This document shows, in pieces, positions 9,015 through 18,162 of a stretch of 64,000 bases of DNA. Positions within the stretch are counted from its first letter, which is position 1. Each line of letters begins with the position of its first letter. This stretch comes from Mucilaginibacter endophyticus (lineage in GTDB: Bacteria; Bacteroidota; Bacteroidia; Sphingobacteriales; Sphingobacteriaceae): assembly GCF_003351025.1 (NCBI RefSeq), contig NZ_QPCG01000002.1, forward strand, positions 1,195,288-1,259,287. The letters are read 5' to 3'. Position numbers and translations under genes: made by a program. The notes under the pieces were generated by a model, which saw nothing but the letters and a program-made list of their open reading frames with translations, searched no databases and had not been told where the DNA came from.

Positions 9015-10649
9015 TTATTTTGTTAACCAGGTATCTTTGGTCGGGTCATCATTGCCACCAAATTGCGATGACAGCGCAGCTTTGTTATTTGCCGCGTTGT
9101 ATGCACCTTCAGAGGCAGGATACTGCCAGCGACGAGGGATCAGATTGTTTGGCGTACCAATACCGCTACCACCTTGAGTAAATGCAGGTATACCTGTTCT
9201 TCTGAAATTATAGAATGCCTCCCAGCCCGAATTGTTAAACATAGAAATATATTTCTGGGTAAGGATTTGTGCTAAACCAGCCGCGTTATCACCTGCATAA
9301 GCTATTTTAGCCATAAATGAAGGGATATCTACAGTAGCTGTACCCCAGGTATCCCCCTGCTTAAGGTTTTTAGGGTTAATAGAGGGCTCGGTTGATGAAA
9401 TTGGGAAAGTAACAGTTAAAGACTGGCCGTTGGTTAAACCGTATAATGCTAATGAAGCATTGATACCGTTGTTATACCAGGTTGACGTGCTGCCTGTGGC
9501 CCATCCCCTGTTGATACCTTCGGCAATGTTAAAGCACATTTCAGAGTAACCGATAAATACAAACGGCTCGGCATTAGCACCGGTTGCCGAAACATAGTAA
9601 CGGGTATAGTTGCTGAATGAATATACACCGTTGTTTGAATTGGTCAGCAAGGTCGGTTGTGCCTGGTTTATATCAGAACCAACGTAAGCCGAAAAATCAC
9701 TGATAGCTTTACCACCGCTGATCTGTAAAGGTGCAGGTGTAGAAGTCACGAACAAACGCGGATCTGATGTTGAAGTTTCGATATTGATATAAGTACTGCC
9801 TGGGTTAGCAAAGTTATTGTAAGGATTTAAGCCCAACGAAAAGGTTGAATAACGGTTAACAGCATTGAAACGGTAAACCAGGTTATCATTATTACTTGTC
9901 ATAATCGGATATTTGGTTGGGTTACCCAAAATAGCTGCAAACTGTTGAGGGATCTGCAAATCGGTATTATCGGTAGCACGTTTGCTCAGGCTGATCAGGA
10001 TACGCAGACGATATGCATTGATCACTTTTTGCCACTGCACATAAGTAAGGTTAAAAATATCACCATTACTTGCATCAATAGCTGTGTTGGCCAGGCTTGG
10101 GTTTGCAGTTACCAACGCGCCAATCAATGTATTGGCGGTTTCTAACTGGGCAAGCGCAGCTTTGTAAACATCGTGCTGTGTATCATACTTAGGAGTAAGA
10201 TTTGATGGATCACCCGCTTGTGAAAACGGAATGTCGCCTACTCTTTGGCTTAACCAAACACCTGAATAGGCTTTAAAGAATTCGCCTAAAGCATAATATT
10301 TATTGGTTTGATTGCCCAACTGAGCAAAAGCCTGCTGCTCAAGTTTTAATGCGTATTTTAAAATATCGTAGCTATCGGCACTGTTACCTAAGTTGTAGGT
10401 GTTGGTACCCCTATAGTACGAGTAGTTAGCGACTATGTATTGATCGGCAACTGAAGTATAACCAAAAGGCTGCTCATCGCTGCGGATCAATGTTGCGGTA
10501 AGGTGGTTCAGCAATAACGACAAAGGCACTATTGAGCTGGAGCCTGCCACGTTGGGGTTATCGATCAAATCCCCTTTCTGACAGCCGGTTATCGATACCA
10601 TGCCCATTGTTAACAACAGGGCGAATGGGATTAATGATTTTATTTTCAT
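9015..10649 (-). CDS. SusD/RagB-type outer-membrane lipoprotein
   Basis: 544 residues with a lipoprotein signal peptide (lipobox ...SITGC, Cys23). It resembles the SusD-like family 2 (SusD/RagB nutrient-binding lipoprotein): an all-helical TPR-like core with a conserved N-terminal block after the anchor (LIDNPN), a QRVGDIPFSQA segment near residue 135 and the C-terminal WEAFYNFRRTGIP block. SusD-like proteins cap the SusC barrel on the cell surface and bind the oligosaccharide or peptide before import. The gene starts 26 bases after the SusC-like gene, the normal SusCD order. No glycosidase or peptidase is next to the pair, so the ligand is unknown. Confidence 0.93.
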   Translation of the reverse strand: MKIKSLIPFALLLTMGMVSITGCQKGDLIDNPNVAGSSSIVPLSLLLNHLTATLIRSDEQPFGYTSVADQYIVANYSYYRGTNTYNLGNSADSYDILKYALKLEQQAFAQLGNQTNKYYALGEFFKAYSGVWLSQRVGDIPFSQAGDPSNLTPKYDTQHDVYKAALAQLETANTLIGALVTANPSLANTAIDASNGDIFNLTYVQWQKVINAYRLRILISLSKRATDNTDLQIPQQFAAILGNPTKYPIMTSNNDNLVYRFNAVNRYSTFSLGLNPYNNFANPGSTYINIETSTSDPRLFVTSTPAPLQISGGKAISDFSAYVGSDINQAQPTLLTNSNNGVYSFSNYTRYYVSATGANAEPFVFIGYSEMCFNIAEGINRGWATGSTSTWYNNGINASLALYGLTNGQSLTVTFPISSTEPSINPKNLKQGDTWGTATVDIPSFMAKIAYAGDNAAGLAQILTQKYISMFNNSGWEAFYNFRRTGIPAFTQGGSGIGTPNNLIPRRWQYPASEGAYNAANNKAALSSQFGGNDDPTKDTWLTK

Positions 10650-10675
10650 AAATTTTCTTTAAATCAATGTGATAA

Positions 10676-13600
10676 TTAGAATGTTAAATGGAGGTTAAAA
10701 CCAAAGCGACGGGCTGTTGGGCTTTCAAGGTCGCTTCCGCCATTTCCACCAGTCAAACTACGATCTGACGCGTTATAACCTGATGCAAACTGATCAAGGT
10801 CAATGTCTTTACGCGCTGCAAAATAAAGCAGGTTCCTGCCTACTACCGAGAAGGTTACTTTTTTGATAAATGAACCTCTTAAGATACTTGCAGGTAGCGA
10901 ATAACCTAAGCTTGCCTCACGTAATTTTGCATATGAGCGGCTGATCATGTAGTACTCATCAAAGCTGCCTGCGATACCGCTTGATATATAACTTTGAACT
11001 GTTACAGGAATGGTATTAGGAGCAAAAGTCAGATCTTTTAAGTTAGCTATCTGGCCACCAACAAATATTGGCGTACCGCTCACGATGTGAACACCCGGGC
11101 CAATGTATGATGGGGTTGCACCTACAGTACCTTCTTTAGTACTGTTCCATTCGGCTAAACGGGCAGCACCATAAGCACCTGTCGCGGTTTCCAGATCGGT
11201 TCCACCGTTCATTGCCTGGTAGTAAGTTCTGTCATAAATTTTACCACCTATACGGCCATCAAACTGGAAGCTTAAGATAAAGCCTTTGTAAGTGAACGTG
11301 TTGGTGATACCAAAAGAGAAATCAGGATTAGCATAGCCTAATAAGCCTTGGTTGCTTATACCACCTGGTGAAGAAAGCGGTACACCACCTGATACTTTAC
11401 CGCTTGCATCAACCGAATAAGTGTTAACGATATTACCATTACCGTCTCTTACGAATTTGGTACCGTAAATAGCGTCTGGCCTGTCACCAACAACATAGTT
11501 ATGGTTGTTTTGCTGCAAGGTAGATACACCCGGATAAATTGATTTAATAGTTTCTTTGTAAGTTGAGTAGTTTACGTTAACATCCCAATTAAGGCCGTTA
11601 GGGTTTTTCAATACAGAACCCATCAACTCAACCTCAAAACCTCTTTTACGGGTGGTTACACCATTCACCAACTGGTTTGTGTTGCCTGTTGAAGTAGCTA
11701 CACCCAATGGGAAAATGTTAGGACCGTTCTCGGTAGTAAAGTAAGTACCGTTTAAACCTAAACGGTTCCCTAAGAATTTAGCATCAAAACCTGCTTCGTA
11801 TGATTTAACATCGAAAGGTTTGATTTTGTCGTTTGAAATTGTATTTGATAAAGTAACTGAAGGCGTACCGTTGTAGAAAGTTCCGGTAGCGATAGGTGAC
11901 GCGTTCAAATAAGTTGGACCGTTATACGGAGTATATAACTCGGTACCATAACCTAATAATCCGGTAACCGGTTTTGAATTCCAACCGGTACCTAACGCGG
12001 TTGAATTTAATGCGTTATATGATGTACCAATGGTTGGTGAAGTTAAACCACCTTTTACATCGGCAAATGAACCACGTATTTTTAAGAATGAGATAAACTC
12101 AGGCAATTTAATATAATCGCCAACTACACTACTGATAGCTACCGATGGATAGAAAAACGTGTTGTTACCTGAAGGTAAGGTTGACAGGTGGTCTACACGG
12201 TTTGTAGTATTAATACTGAAATAGTTTTTGTAGCCAAAATCAAACGAGTAGTAAGCGCTGTATACCTGCATTTTTGAATCAAAATTGTAGATATAAGGTT
12301 TACCTGCAGAGTTGTTAAGGTTATATACGCCCGGCAAAGCTAATACCTGGGTTGTACCCCAGTCTGATTTGTATGAGAATGACCTCGCGTTACCACCCAA
12401 TAAACCTGAGATATTCCAATCACCGAATTTATGGTTGTAAGTAAAGGTAAGGTCGGTATTGTTATCTAACAGGTTACGGTCATCCTGCCTGTAATCGCCG
12501 TACCAGCCAAAAGTATACCATGAAAGGTATTGGTTAAGGTTGGCACCGGCAGGTACCTGCTCGGTATTTTGCTCATCATAGGTATTTAAAGCTTCGCGCA
12601 AGCTAACATTCAAATCCTGGGTAATTTTGTAGTTAAGTTTTAACGATCCGTAAATAGTTTGTTTGGTTCTGCCTTTAAGCCATTTATCGGCAATAAACCA
12701 AGGGTTATTTAAACGACCGTATTCCTGTGCGTACTGTTGTAAGCCCGGAACACCCTGCGGACCCTGATAGATATTTTTCAAGGCGTTTACATCATAATCT
12801 GCAGAGCCGTATACCTTAAACATGTATACATAACTTTGCGGACTGTAATCAACGTCAGGAATATTTGGAGAGTATAACTGGTTAAGGTTTAAATCACCTT
12901 CAACACGAAGTTTTGGAGTAATATCGTAACCTGCAGCTATCTTAAAGTTATCGATATTTAATTTGGTGTTAGGGAAATCACCTTTTTGGTAAGTGTGGCC
13001 ATAAGAAATGTGCATATCATAGTTTGATCCGCTGGCCGCAATAGATAATGAGTTGGTACTGGTAACACCGGTTTGCACAAAGTTTTCAAAGTTTTTTGCA
13101 CCGCGTGCTAACCAAGGTGTTTTTTGCCTGATACCTGTTGCCGGATCATAAGGGCTGTCATATTGTTGTGTTTGGAAAACGCCGTCAAAACGAGGGCCCC
13201 ACTCAGGCAAGCGCTGCGTGTTATCATATAATACGTTACCGTAAGTATAAGCAAAGTTACTACCACGACCATACTCGGTTTGGCTTTTTGGCAATACCAG
13301 GAAGCCTTTTTCCAGCTCTGTAGTACTGTTGAAATCAACCTGCCAGCCTTTTTTATCTTTTGAACCTCTTTTGGTAGTGATGATGATAGCACCGTTGATA
13401 CCACGGAAACCATAAAGAGCTGCCGCGTTAGGGCCTTTCAGTACGGTGTAAGTTTCAACGTCATCGGCATTGTAATCATATGTATCAGAGTTTACCGGCT
13501 CGCCGTCAACTACATATAATACATCTTTACTACCACGTAACACCACTGTTGGAGCACCTGCAAATTCAGCATTGGCACCAATGCTTAAACCGGCAATTTT

Positions 13601-14050
13601 ACCAGACAGTGAGTTTAAAGGGTTTGCGTCACGCGCTGTTGTCATCGCATCGCCTCTAACCTGTGATTGTGAATAACCTAATTTTTGAAACTCCTTTTTA
13701 ACGCCCAAGGCTGTTACCACAACCTCAGATAAAGCTTTGGTATCAGATTTTAAGTTAACAGAAATATAAACTTCTGTACCTACTACTACTTCTTGAGTTG
13801 TAAAACCTATAGTATGGAAAACAAGCGTTTGACCTTTGCTTGCTGATATGGTAAAACGACCACCTTCGTTGGTGAGGCCGCCTTGTTTGGTGTCTTTAAT
13901 TGTCACGCTTACACCCGGAAGCGGCTGATTGTTATCGTCTAAAACGATACCTCTGATTGTTAAGGTTTGAGCTTGCAGGCTACTGTAAGTAAACATGCAA
14001 ACTATCATAACCAGTAGCAATCGTGAAATTTTAAGTAAATTTTGTTTCAT
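10676..14050 (-). CDS. SusC/RagA-type TonB-linked outer-membrane receptor
   Basis: 1,124 residues counted from the ATG at 14050; a TTG frame extension to 14074 has no signal-peptide logic. Order: signal peptide (KQNLLKISRLLLVMIVCMF...LQAQ), carboxypeptidase-regulatory-like domain (about 30-110), TonB plug starting at the conserved ALSEVVVTALG block and containing the SusC-type VLRGSKDVLYVVDGEP segment, then a 22-strand barrel that ends in ...RRFGFNLHLTF with a terminal Phe. It imports a nutrient captured by the SusD partner using TonB energy. A TAGTTTTG box (TAnnTTTG; plus-strand 14072-14079) lies just upstream on the minus strand, without an obvious -33 TTG. No anti-sigma/ECF pair is adjacent. 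Confidence 0.95.
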   Translation of the reverse strand: MKQNLLKISRLLLVMIVCMFTYSSLQAQTLTIRGIVLDDNNQPLPGVSVTIKDTKQGGLTNEGGRFTISASKGQTLVFHTIGFTTQEVVVGTEVYISVNLKSDTKALSEVVVTALGVKKEFQKLGYSQSQVRGDAMTTARDANPLNSLSGKIAGLSIGANAEFAGAPTVVLRGSKDVLYVVDGEPVNSDTYDYNADDVETYTVLKGPNAAALYGFRGINGAIIITTKRGSKDKKGWQVDFNSTTELEKGFLVLPKSQTEYGRGSNFAYTYGNVLYDNTQRLPEWGPRFDGVFQTQQYDSPYDPATGIRQKTPWLARGAKNFENFVQTGVTSTNSLSIAASGSNYDMHISYGHTYQKGDFPNTKLNIDNFKIAAGYDITPKLRVEGDLNLNQLYSPNIPDVDYSPQSYVYMFKVYGSADYDVNALKNIYQGPQGVPGLQQYAQEYGRLNNPWFIADKWLKGRTKQTIYGSLKLNYKITQDLNVSLREALNTYDEQNTEQVPAGANLNQYLSWYTFGWYGDYRQDDRNLLDNNTDLTFTYNHKFGDWNISGLLGGNARSFSYKSDWGTTQVLALPGVYNLNNSAGKPYIYNFDSKMQVYSAYYSFDFGYKNYFSINTTNRVDHLSTLPSGNNTFFYPSVAISSVVGDYIKLPEFISFLKIRGSFADVKGGLTSPTIGTSYNALNSTALGTGWNSKPVTGLLGYGTELYTPYNGPTYLNASPIATGTFYNGTPSVTLSNTISNDKIKPFDVKSYEAGFDAKFLGNRLGLNGTYFTTENGPNIFPLGVATSTGNTNQLVNGVTTRKRGFEVELMGSVLKNPNGLNWDVNVNYSTYKETIKSIYPGVSTLQQNNHNYVVGDRPDAIYGTKFVRDGNGNIVNTYSVDASGKVSGGVPLSSPGGISNQGLLGYANPDFSFGITNTFTYKGFILSFQFDGRIGGKIYDRTYYQAMNGGTDLETATGAYGAARLAEWNSTKEGTVGATPSYIGPGVHIVSGTPIFVGGQIANLKDLTFAPNTIPVTVQSYISSGIAGSFDEYYMISRSYAKLREASLGYSLPASILRGSFIKKVTFSVVGRNLLYFAARKDIDLDQFASGYNASDRSLTGGNGGSDLESPTARRFGFNLHLTF

Positions 14051-14255
14051 TGCAATACAGTTAGTTTGAAACAAAACTACCCGGGCTGTATTAAGAAAGG
14101 ATTTTCATATTAATAACATAGGAATAAGGATTTATGAAGAAATGTATTTTTCATGGGTATTTCACCACTTAATGTTAAATATTCCTTAATTCTTTTAACA
14201 TTCACATATTTTGGCATGCGTTCAACATAACCAACTCAAAACCAAACAATAACAA

Positions 14256-14295
14256 AAAAGAGCCAGAATCTTCCTGATCAGATTCCGGCTCTTTT
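14256..14295 (-). terminator. Terminator of the barrel-kinase-like gene
   Basis: A 15-bp stem with one mismatch (AAAAGAGCCAGAATC / GATTCCGGCTCTTTT) and a 10-nt loop, followed on the minus strand by a T-rich tract. It lies 35 bases past the stop at 14330. Confidence 0.8.
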
Positions 14296-14329
14296 CTTTA
14301 TACTTTACACCAGCTTTCGCAAAGGTTAA

Positions 14330-16903
14330 TTAAAGCCTGAAATTAAGCGATATATAAGGATACCATCCCTCGCTTGAATGGCCTGCCAATATTTGTAGTA
14401 CGGTTAAGCTGGCCGGTGCAAAATACAAGCCGCCGCCGGTGCCGGTATGCCATTTATCTGAGTGCTCGTCCTCTATCCAAACGCGGCCCGCATCATAAAA
14501 ACCTACCAAACCTAACTGGCCCGGTATAATATAACTGGCAATGTCTGCAAGCTTAATGCGTCCCTGAAAATTGTTAAACACCATATGCTTGCCCGCGAAG
14601 CGGTTTTGCAGGTAGCCAAGCAAGTTACCCTGACCACCTAAAAACATGGATTGATAAAAGGCAGGCTTACCAAAACTCACGCCACCGCCAATACGGTCAG
14701 ATAATACTATCCCCCCGCCCGGAGTTAGTTTTTGATAATAAGTAAACTCAGGCTTTATTTGTACAAACGATTTAGAGTAACTGTTTAGGCCTTCATAACC
14801 TTGTACCGTTACAGTAAAATAATACCCCTTTGTGGGCAGGATATTATTATCACGCTGGTTTGTAGTATAATTTATCAGCGCACCAAGATGTGCTTTATCT
14901 TTTCCAACCGTTAAGCTATCATATGAGTTGATAAGCGATGTTTGGTTAATGAACCGCCCGGCATTGTCATTGAGATCAAGATGATAAAACTGAAACGAAG
15001 GACCTACACTGATATCGCTGTTTTTACCGGTATGCCAGCGTAAAGCCGGATCAAACTGGTAAATATCGTAACGGGTACGGTAGTAAGTGCGGTAACCGGG
15101 GAATTTACTCAGGACGCTTTCATTGCCGAGGCCAAAAAAGTTCACTGTATTATCAGGAGATTGAATGTTAGCCTGCATTACAAAATCAGCCTTACCAATG
15201 GCATCTATCCACTCGCCCCTATATTTGATCCTGAAGGCATCTGTAGCAAAGGAATGGGTGATCATGACCTGCTGCAACGTTGAGTAAGGAAGTTTACGGA
15301 AACCATCATGCCCGGTGTATTGAAAACCAAGACCGAGTAAAAAGCCATCATCCTTATTTAAAGCAGCTGTTGCAAGCGGCATCCATACATTATATAGGTT
15401 AGTTGGCAAAAACTGTGTATTTGAGGTATCGTTTGAAAGGTGCCTGCTCAGCTTATTAACATCGCCTGTAAAATTAGTGCTGTCCTTACGTCCGTAAAAT
15501 TTAATTGTATTTACAGATTGTTTAACCTCAACTGTTTTGCTTCCTATGCTATCAATAAGCCGCAACTTAATAGGCGAACTGGCATTATTAATAACAACGT
15601 GGTCGTCACCGGCCGAAACATATAATCTTATTTCTTTAGTAATTTCCGGCTTATATACCATATCCATAAACTGATCTTTGATTTCACCATCCTTGTTCAG
15701 TTTATTAATAGTTATACGCATTCCCTTATCAGGAGCATCTGCAACAGTGATAAGCTCGCTTTTATCCGTAGTACGGATATCCACAATCCGGTTTATAAAC
15801 TTATAATACTCACTCATTGCCGCCGGGATATTATCGCGGCGTTTCTTCATTATGGCAAGCAGTTCGTCATGCCTGAATTTATAGCTTTCTGCAGGCAGGC
15901 GTTTTAAACTCTCCTCAAGTATTGCATCTGTTTCGGCTTTAACAAACTCATTGGCAATCTGCATCCAGCGCTCGTAACTTATTTGCGCGTCTGGATACTC
16001 TTTCATGAAACGTGTTTTGAAAAGAGAAAATTTCACCCTCGGAATATCTCCGGTAAAATCCTCAAGCAGTGGGTCTATCCATGGTAATGCAGCTATACTC
16101 GGAAATACGCCTTGCGTAACGTGAAATACCTGGTCACGGTCGCGGGGTACAGCGGTATAAGTTTTCCCTTTGCCGTTTTTAGTATCGGCCCAGCGCCATT
16201 GATCTTCGTGCCTGTCCCAATCCCCCATTAACAGATCAAGCATCCTGGCTCGTAAAAACGTTTCGCCATCAAGCCTGTTATCATAGCTTTTAAGTAATTG
16301 TCCCTCCATTTTTAAAGTATTGTCAGATGAGCCGGTGGGTTCCCTCTCCTCTATTAAACACACCGTTCCAACAAATAACTTACTATATTGTCCAAGCGCG
16401 GGATCTTCGGCCACAACGCCTATAATAGGATTAGCATGAGGTACACGCGCCGCCTCGGCAAGAGGCGGTACTATTAACGCCGAGTACGGATGCTGGCCGC
16501 TAAACTCATCGCCAACCCAATCAACCGCAAATGTTCCCTGTAAATTTTCGGGCAGCAGCTTATCAGGTGTTTTTTCAACGCTGCGTAGCACCCACTCGCG
16601 GCCGGTCTTATCTTCGAGTCTTAACGATTTGGATTCCATACCTCCGCCCTGCTTTAGCGGGCTTAATCCGCCGTTTACCTGCGATAATTTGATGATGGGC
16701 AATTTCACCTTCATGGCCCAGTCTTTACGATAATTTTCACCAAACAACCAACGGTGGATTCCGCTAACATCATCGTATGAGGCATGAACACTAACAACGG
16801 TGCTATCCGGAAATTTTTGCCAGGCCGATGGTGCAATAGCCTGTGCATTTGCGTACACCGCCGAACCTGTAAGGAGTAAAAAAGTAAGTATCTTTTTTGT
16901 CAT
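14330..16903 (-). CDS. BamA/TamA-like outer-membrane barrel with N-terminal CotH/FAM20-like kinase motifs
   Basis: 857 residues with a signal peptide (...AVYANAQ). The C-terminal half (about 500-857) is a surface-antigen/BamA-type beta-barrel ending in an aromatic-hydrophobic strand (YPYISLNFRL), with 'GGQGNLLGY' resembling the Omp85 loop region. The N-terminal half is not a POTRA array. It has a GGMESKSLRL strand (87-96), a VLRSVEK strand (105-111), GDWDRHEDQW (227-236) and PRDRDQVF (253-260). The spacing and motifs resemble the atypical kinase families CotH and FAM20C (catalytic Asp in NxDRHxxN, metal Asp in PWDxDxxF). The family name for the barrel is known; the kinase link is inferred from motifs only. 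Monocistronic, with its own terminator. Confidence 0.7.
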   Translation of the reverse strand: MTKKILTFLLLTGSAVYANAQAIAPSAWQKFPDSTVVSVHASYDDVSGIHRWLFGENYRKDWAMKVKLPIIKLSQVNGGLSPLKQGGGMESKSLRLEDKTGREWVLRSVEKTPDKLLPENLQGTFAVDWVGDEFSGQHPYSALIVPPLAEAARVPHANPIIGVVAEDPALGQYSKLFVGTVCLIEEREPTGSSDNTLKMEGQLLKSYDNRLDGETFLRARMLDLLMGDWDRHEDQWRWADTKNGKGKTYTAVPRDRDQVFHVTQGVFPSIAALPWIDPLLEDFTGDIPRVKFSLFKTRFMKEYPDAQISYERWMQIANEFVKAETDAILEESLKRLPAESYKFRHDELLAIMKKRRDNIPAAMSEYYKFINRIVDIRTTDKSELITVADAPDKGMRITINKLNKDGEIKDQFMDMVYKPEITKEIRLYVSAGDDHVVINNASSPIKLRLIDSIGSKTVEVKQSVNTIKFYGRKDSTNFTGDVNKLSRHLSNDTSNTQFLPTNLYNVWMPLATAALNKDDGFLLGLGFQYTGHDGFRKLPYSTLQQVMITHSFATDAFRIKYRGEWIDAIGKADFVMQANIQSPDNTVNFFGLGNESVLSKFPGYRTYYRTRYDIYQFDPALRWHTGKNSDISVGPSFQFYHLDLNDNAGRFINQTSLINSYDSLTVGKDKAHLGALINYTTNQRDNNILPTKGYYFTVTVQGYEGLNSYSKSFVQIKPEFTYYQKLTPGGGIVLSDRIGGGVSFGKPAFYQSMFLGGQGNLLGYLQNRFAGKHMVFNNFQGRIKLADIASYIIPGQLGLVGFYDAGRVWIEDEHSDKWHTGTGGGLYFAPASLTVLQILAGHSSEGWYPYISLNFRL

Positions 16904-17268
16904 GAGGTAATGTGTTTAAGATGTAGGGACTTAAATATAATAAGCTGTTTGCAAGATACGTACCAAATGCGCAACTATCTATATTACAATATATTAACAA
17001 ACACCAAAACAGAGCAAGTGGCGATATATCGTTATTTTAAAAGGCAAGAACCTAAATAACATCAATACTGTTCTTGACTCACTGCTTGCGGCCACCTGCT
17101 ATTGCTGTCTCAATATTTCGATAAAAATAAGCAATCCATGAATATTTTAAACAGCGGCCAATAAGTTATGCCCTTAACTACTGATATTGAAGATCAAATA
17201 TTTTCTGGCCATTAAAAAGCTGTTTAACTTAGATTTTATTAGTTTTATGCCCGGCACTATCTTAAACT
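16904..17268. other. 365-bp divergent intergenic region
   Basis: Separates the minus-strand barrel gene from the plus-strand small membrane protein and must hold both promoters. I see only a weak CAAGAAC/GTTCTTG inverted repeat around 17045-17076 and a TAGTTTTA box shortly before the start at 17269; no RNA gene or convincing open frame. Confidence 0.4.
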
Positions 17269-17568
17269 ATGACCCGCAACGATAAATCGCCACATATCCT
17301 CAACGCAGCATCAAATTTGTTGGGCTTATGTTTTGTAGTACTTACATCATTAAAATTCCTGAAGCTTTCTGAGCGTACTTATATCGATGAAACGGTAACC
17401 ATAGCACTCGTTTTCTTTATGCTAAGTTGTATCCTTTCGTTCCTTTCTATCAGGGGTAACATTAAACAGGGAGGGCGAATTGAAGCTGTAGCTGATTATC
17501 TTTTTCTTGGCGGAATGGTTGTGTTGTTTATTACCGCTATGCTGATCATATTTAAGATAATGGTTTAG
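17269..17568 (+). CDS. Small three-helix membrane protein of unknown function
   Basis: 99 residues. Three hydrophobic segments are visible at about residues 12-30, 42-58 and 75-97, separated by short polar loops (LKLSERTYIDE and RGNIKQGGRIE). The positively charged first residues suggest a cytoplasmic N-terminus. The composition is that of a real inner-membrane protein, and the start codon follows a plausible upstream region. No family is recognised. It stands alone, 594 bases before the sugar cluster on the same strand, so a link to that cluster is uncertain. Confidence 0.65.
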   Translation: MTRNDKSPHILNAASNLLGLCFVVLTSLKFLKLSERTYIDETVTIALVFFMLSCILSFLSIRGNIKQGGRIEAVADYLFLGGMVVLFITAMLIIFKIMV

Positions 17569-18162
17569 GCAGTCTTGCATAGTTGCCAATACCGGGTAGG
17601 CAAAAAACGCATTTCCAATGCGCAGAAATTTCCATAGGCAAAACCAGTAAAATTAGCTTTTCCATTCCTCGAAAAACACTTTGTAAGAAAAATTTTGCAA
17701 TAGTGTAAACTTGGTTGTAACTTGTATTTCAGTTAACCTTACTGCATTTTAAATATTCTATTATTTCTCTCCTGCGCTATAACGCTCTGTTTAAAGTAAT
17801 TAACATAGCGCAATGTTTGTTAATAAATAATTTACTATAAGTTCCTGCTTAACGATTTGATAACTCAGGGTTTTCATTATTTAAAAATTGCCCTCCTACA
17901 TTTATCAAATCGTAAGTTTTAGCCGGATATGAGCGTGGTCGCTTCCACTTATTTAAATTCTGGATAAGGAATTTGTAAAGTGTGTGCAGCCGCGATATTT
18001 TGATACTTGATATGATAATTATTCAACCTGACAATATTACTGCGCTTGCCGCCCGATCTATTTTCGCGACTAATTGCTACAGAATCTTTACAAAATCGGT
18101 TCATACCTTAATGCCTTTCACAAACAAAATTTCAGGGATCTATCGCTAATTGAAATAAAAGG
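17569..18162. other. 594-bp leader region of the sugar cluster
   Basis: A long gap upstream of the nine-gene plus-strand cluster. A possible promoter is TTTG at 17694-17697 with TAACTTGT at 17718-17725 (20-nt spacer), which would give a leader of over 400 nt. A 45-codon open frame (18012-18149) ends 13 bases before the first gene and may be a leader peptide or chance. Nothing else is recognised. Confidence 0.4.

Noticed and set aside
14051..14074. N-terminal extension of the SusC-like receptor from a TTG
   Set aside because: The ATG at 14050 begins the lysine-rich signal peptide; the extension overlaps a TAGTTTTG promoter box.
18012..18149. 45-codon open frame annotated as a gene
   Set aside because: Too short and without recognised features; mentioned only as a possible leader peptide.
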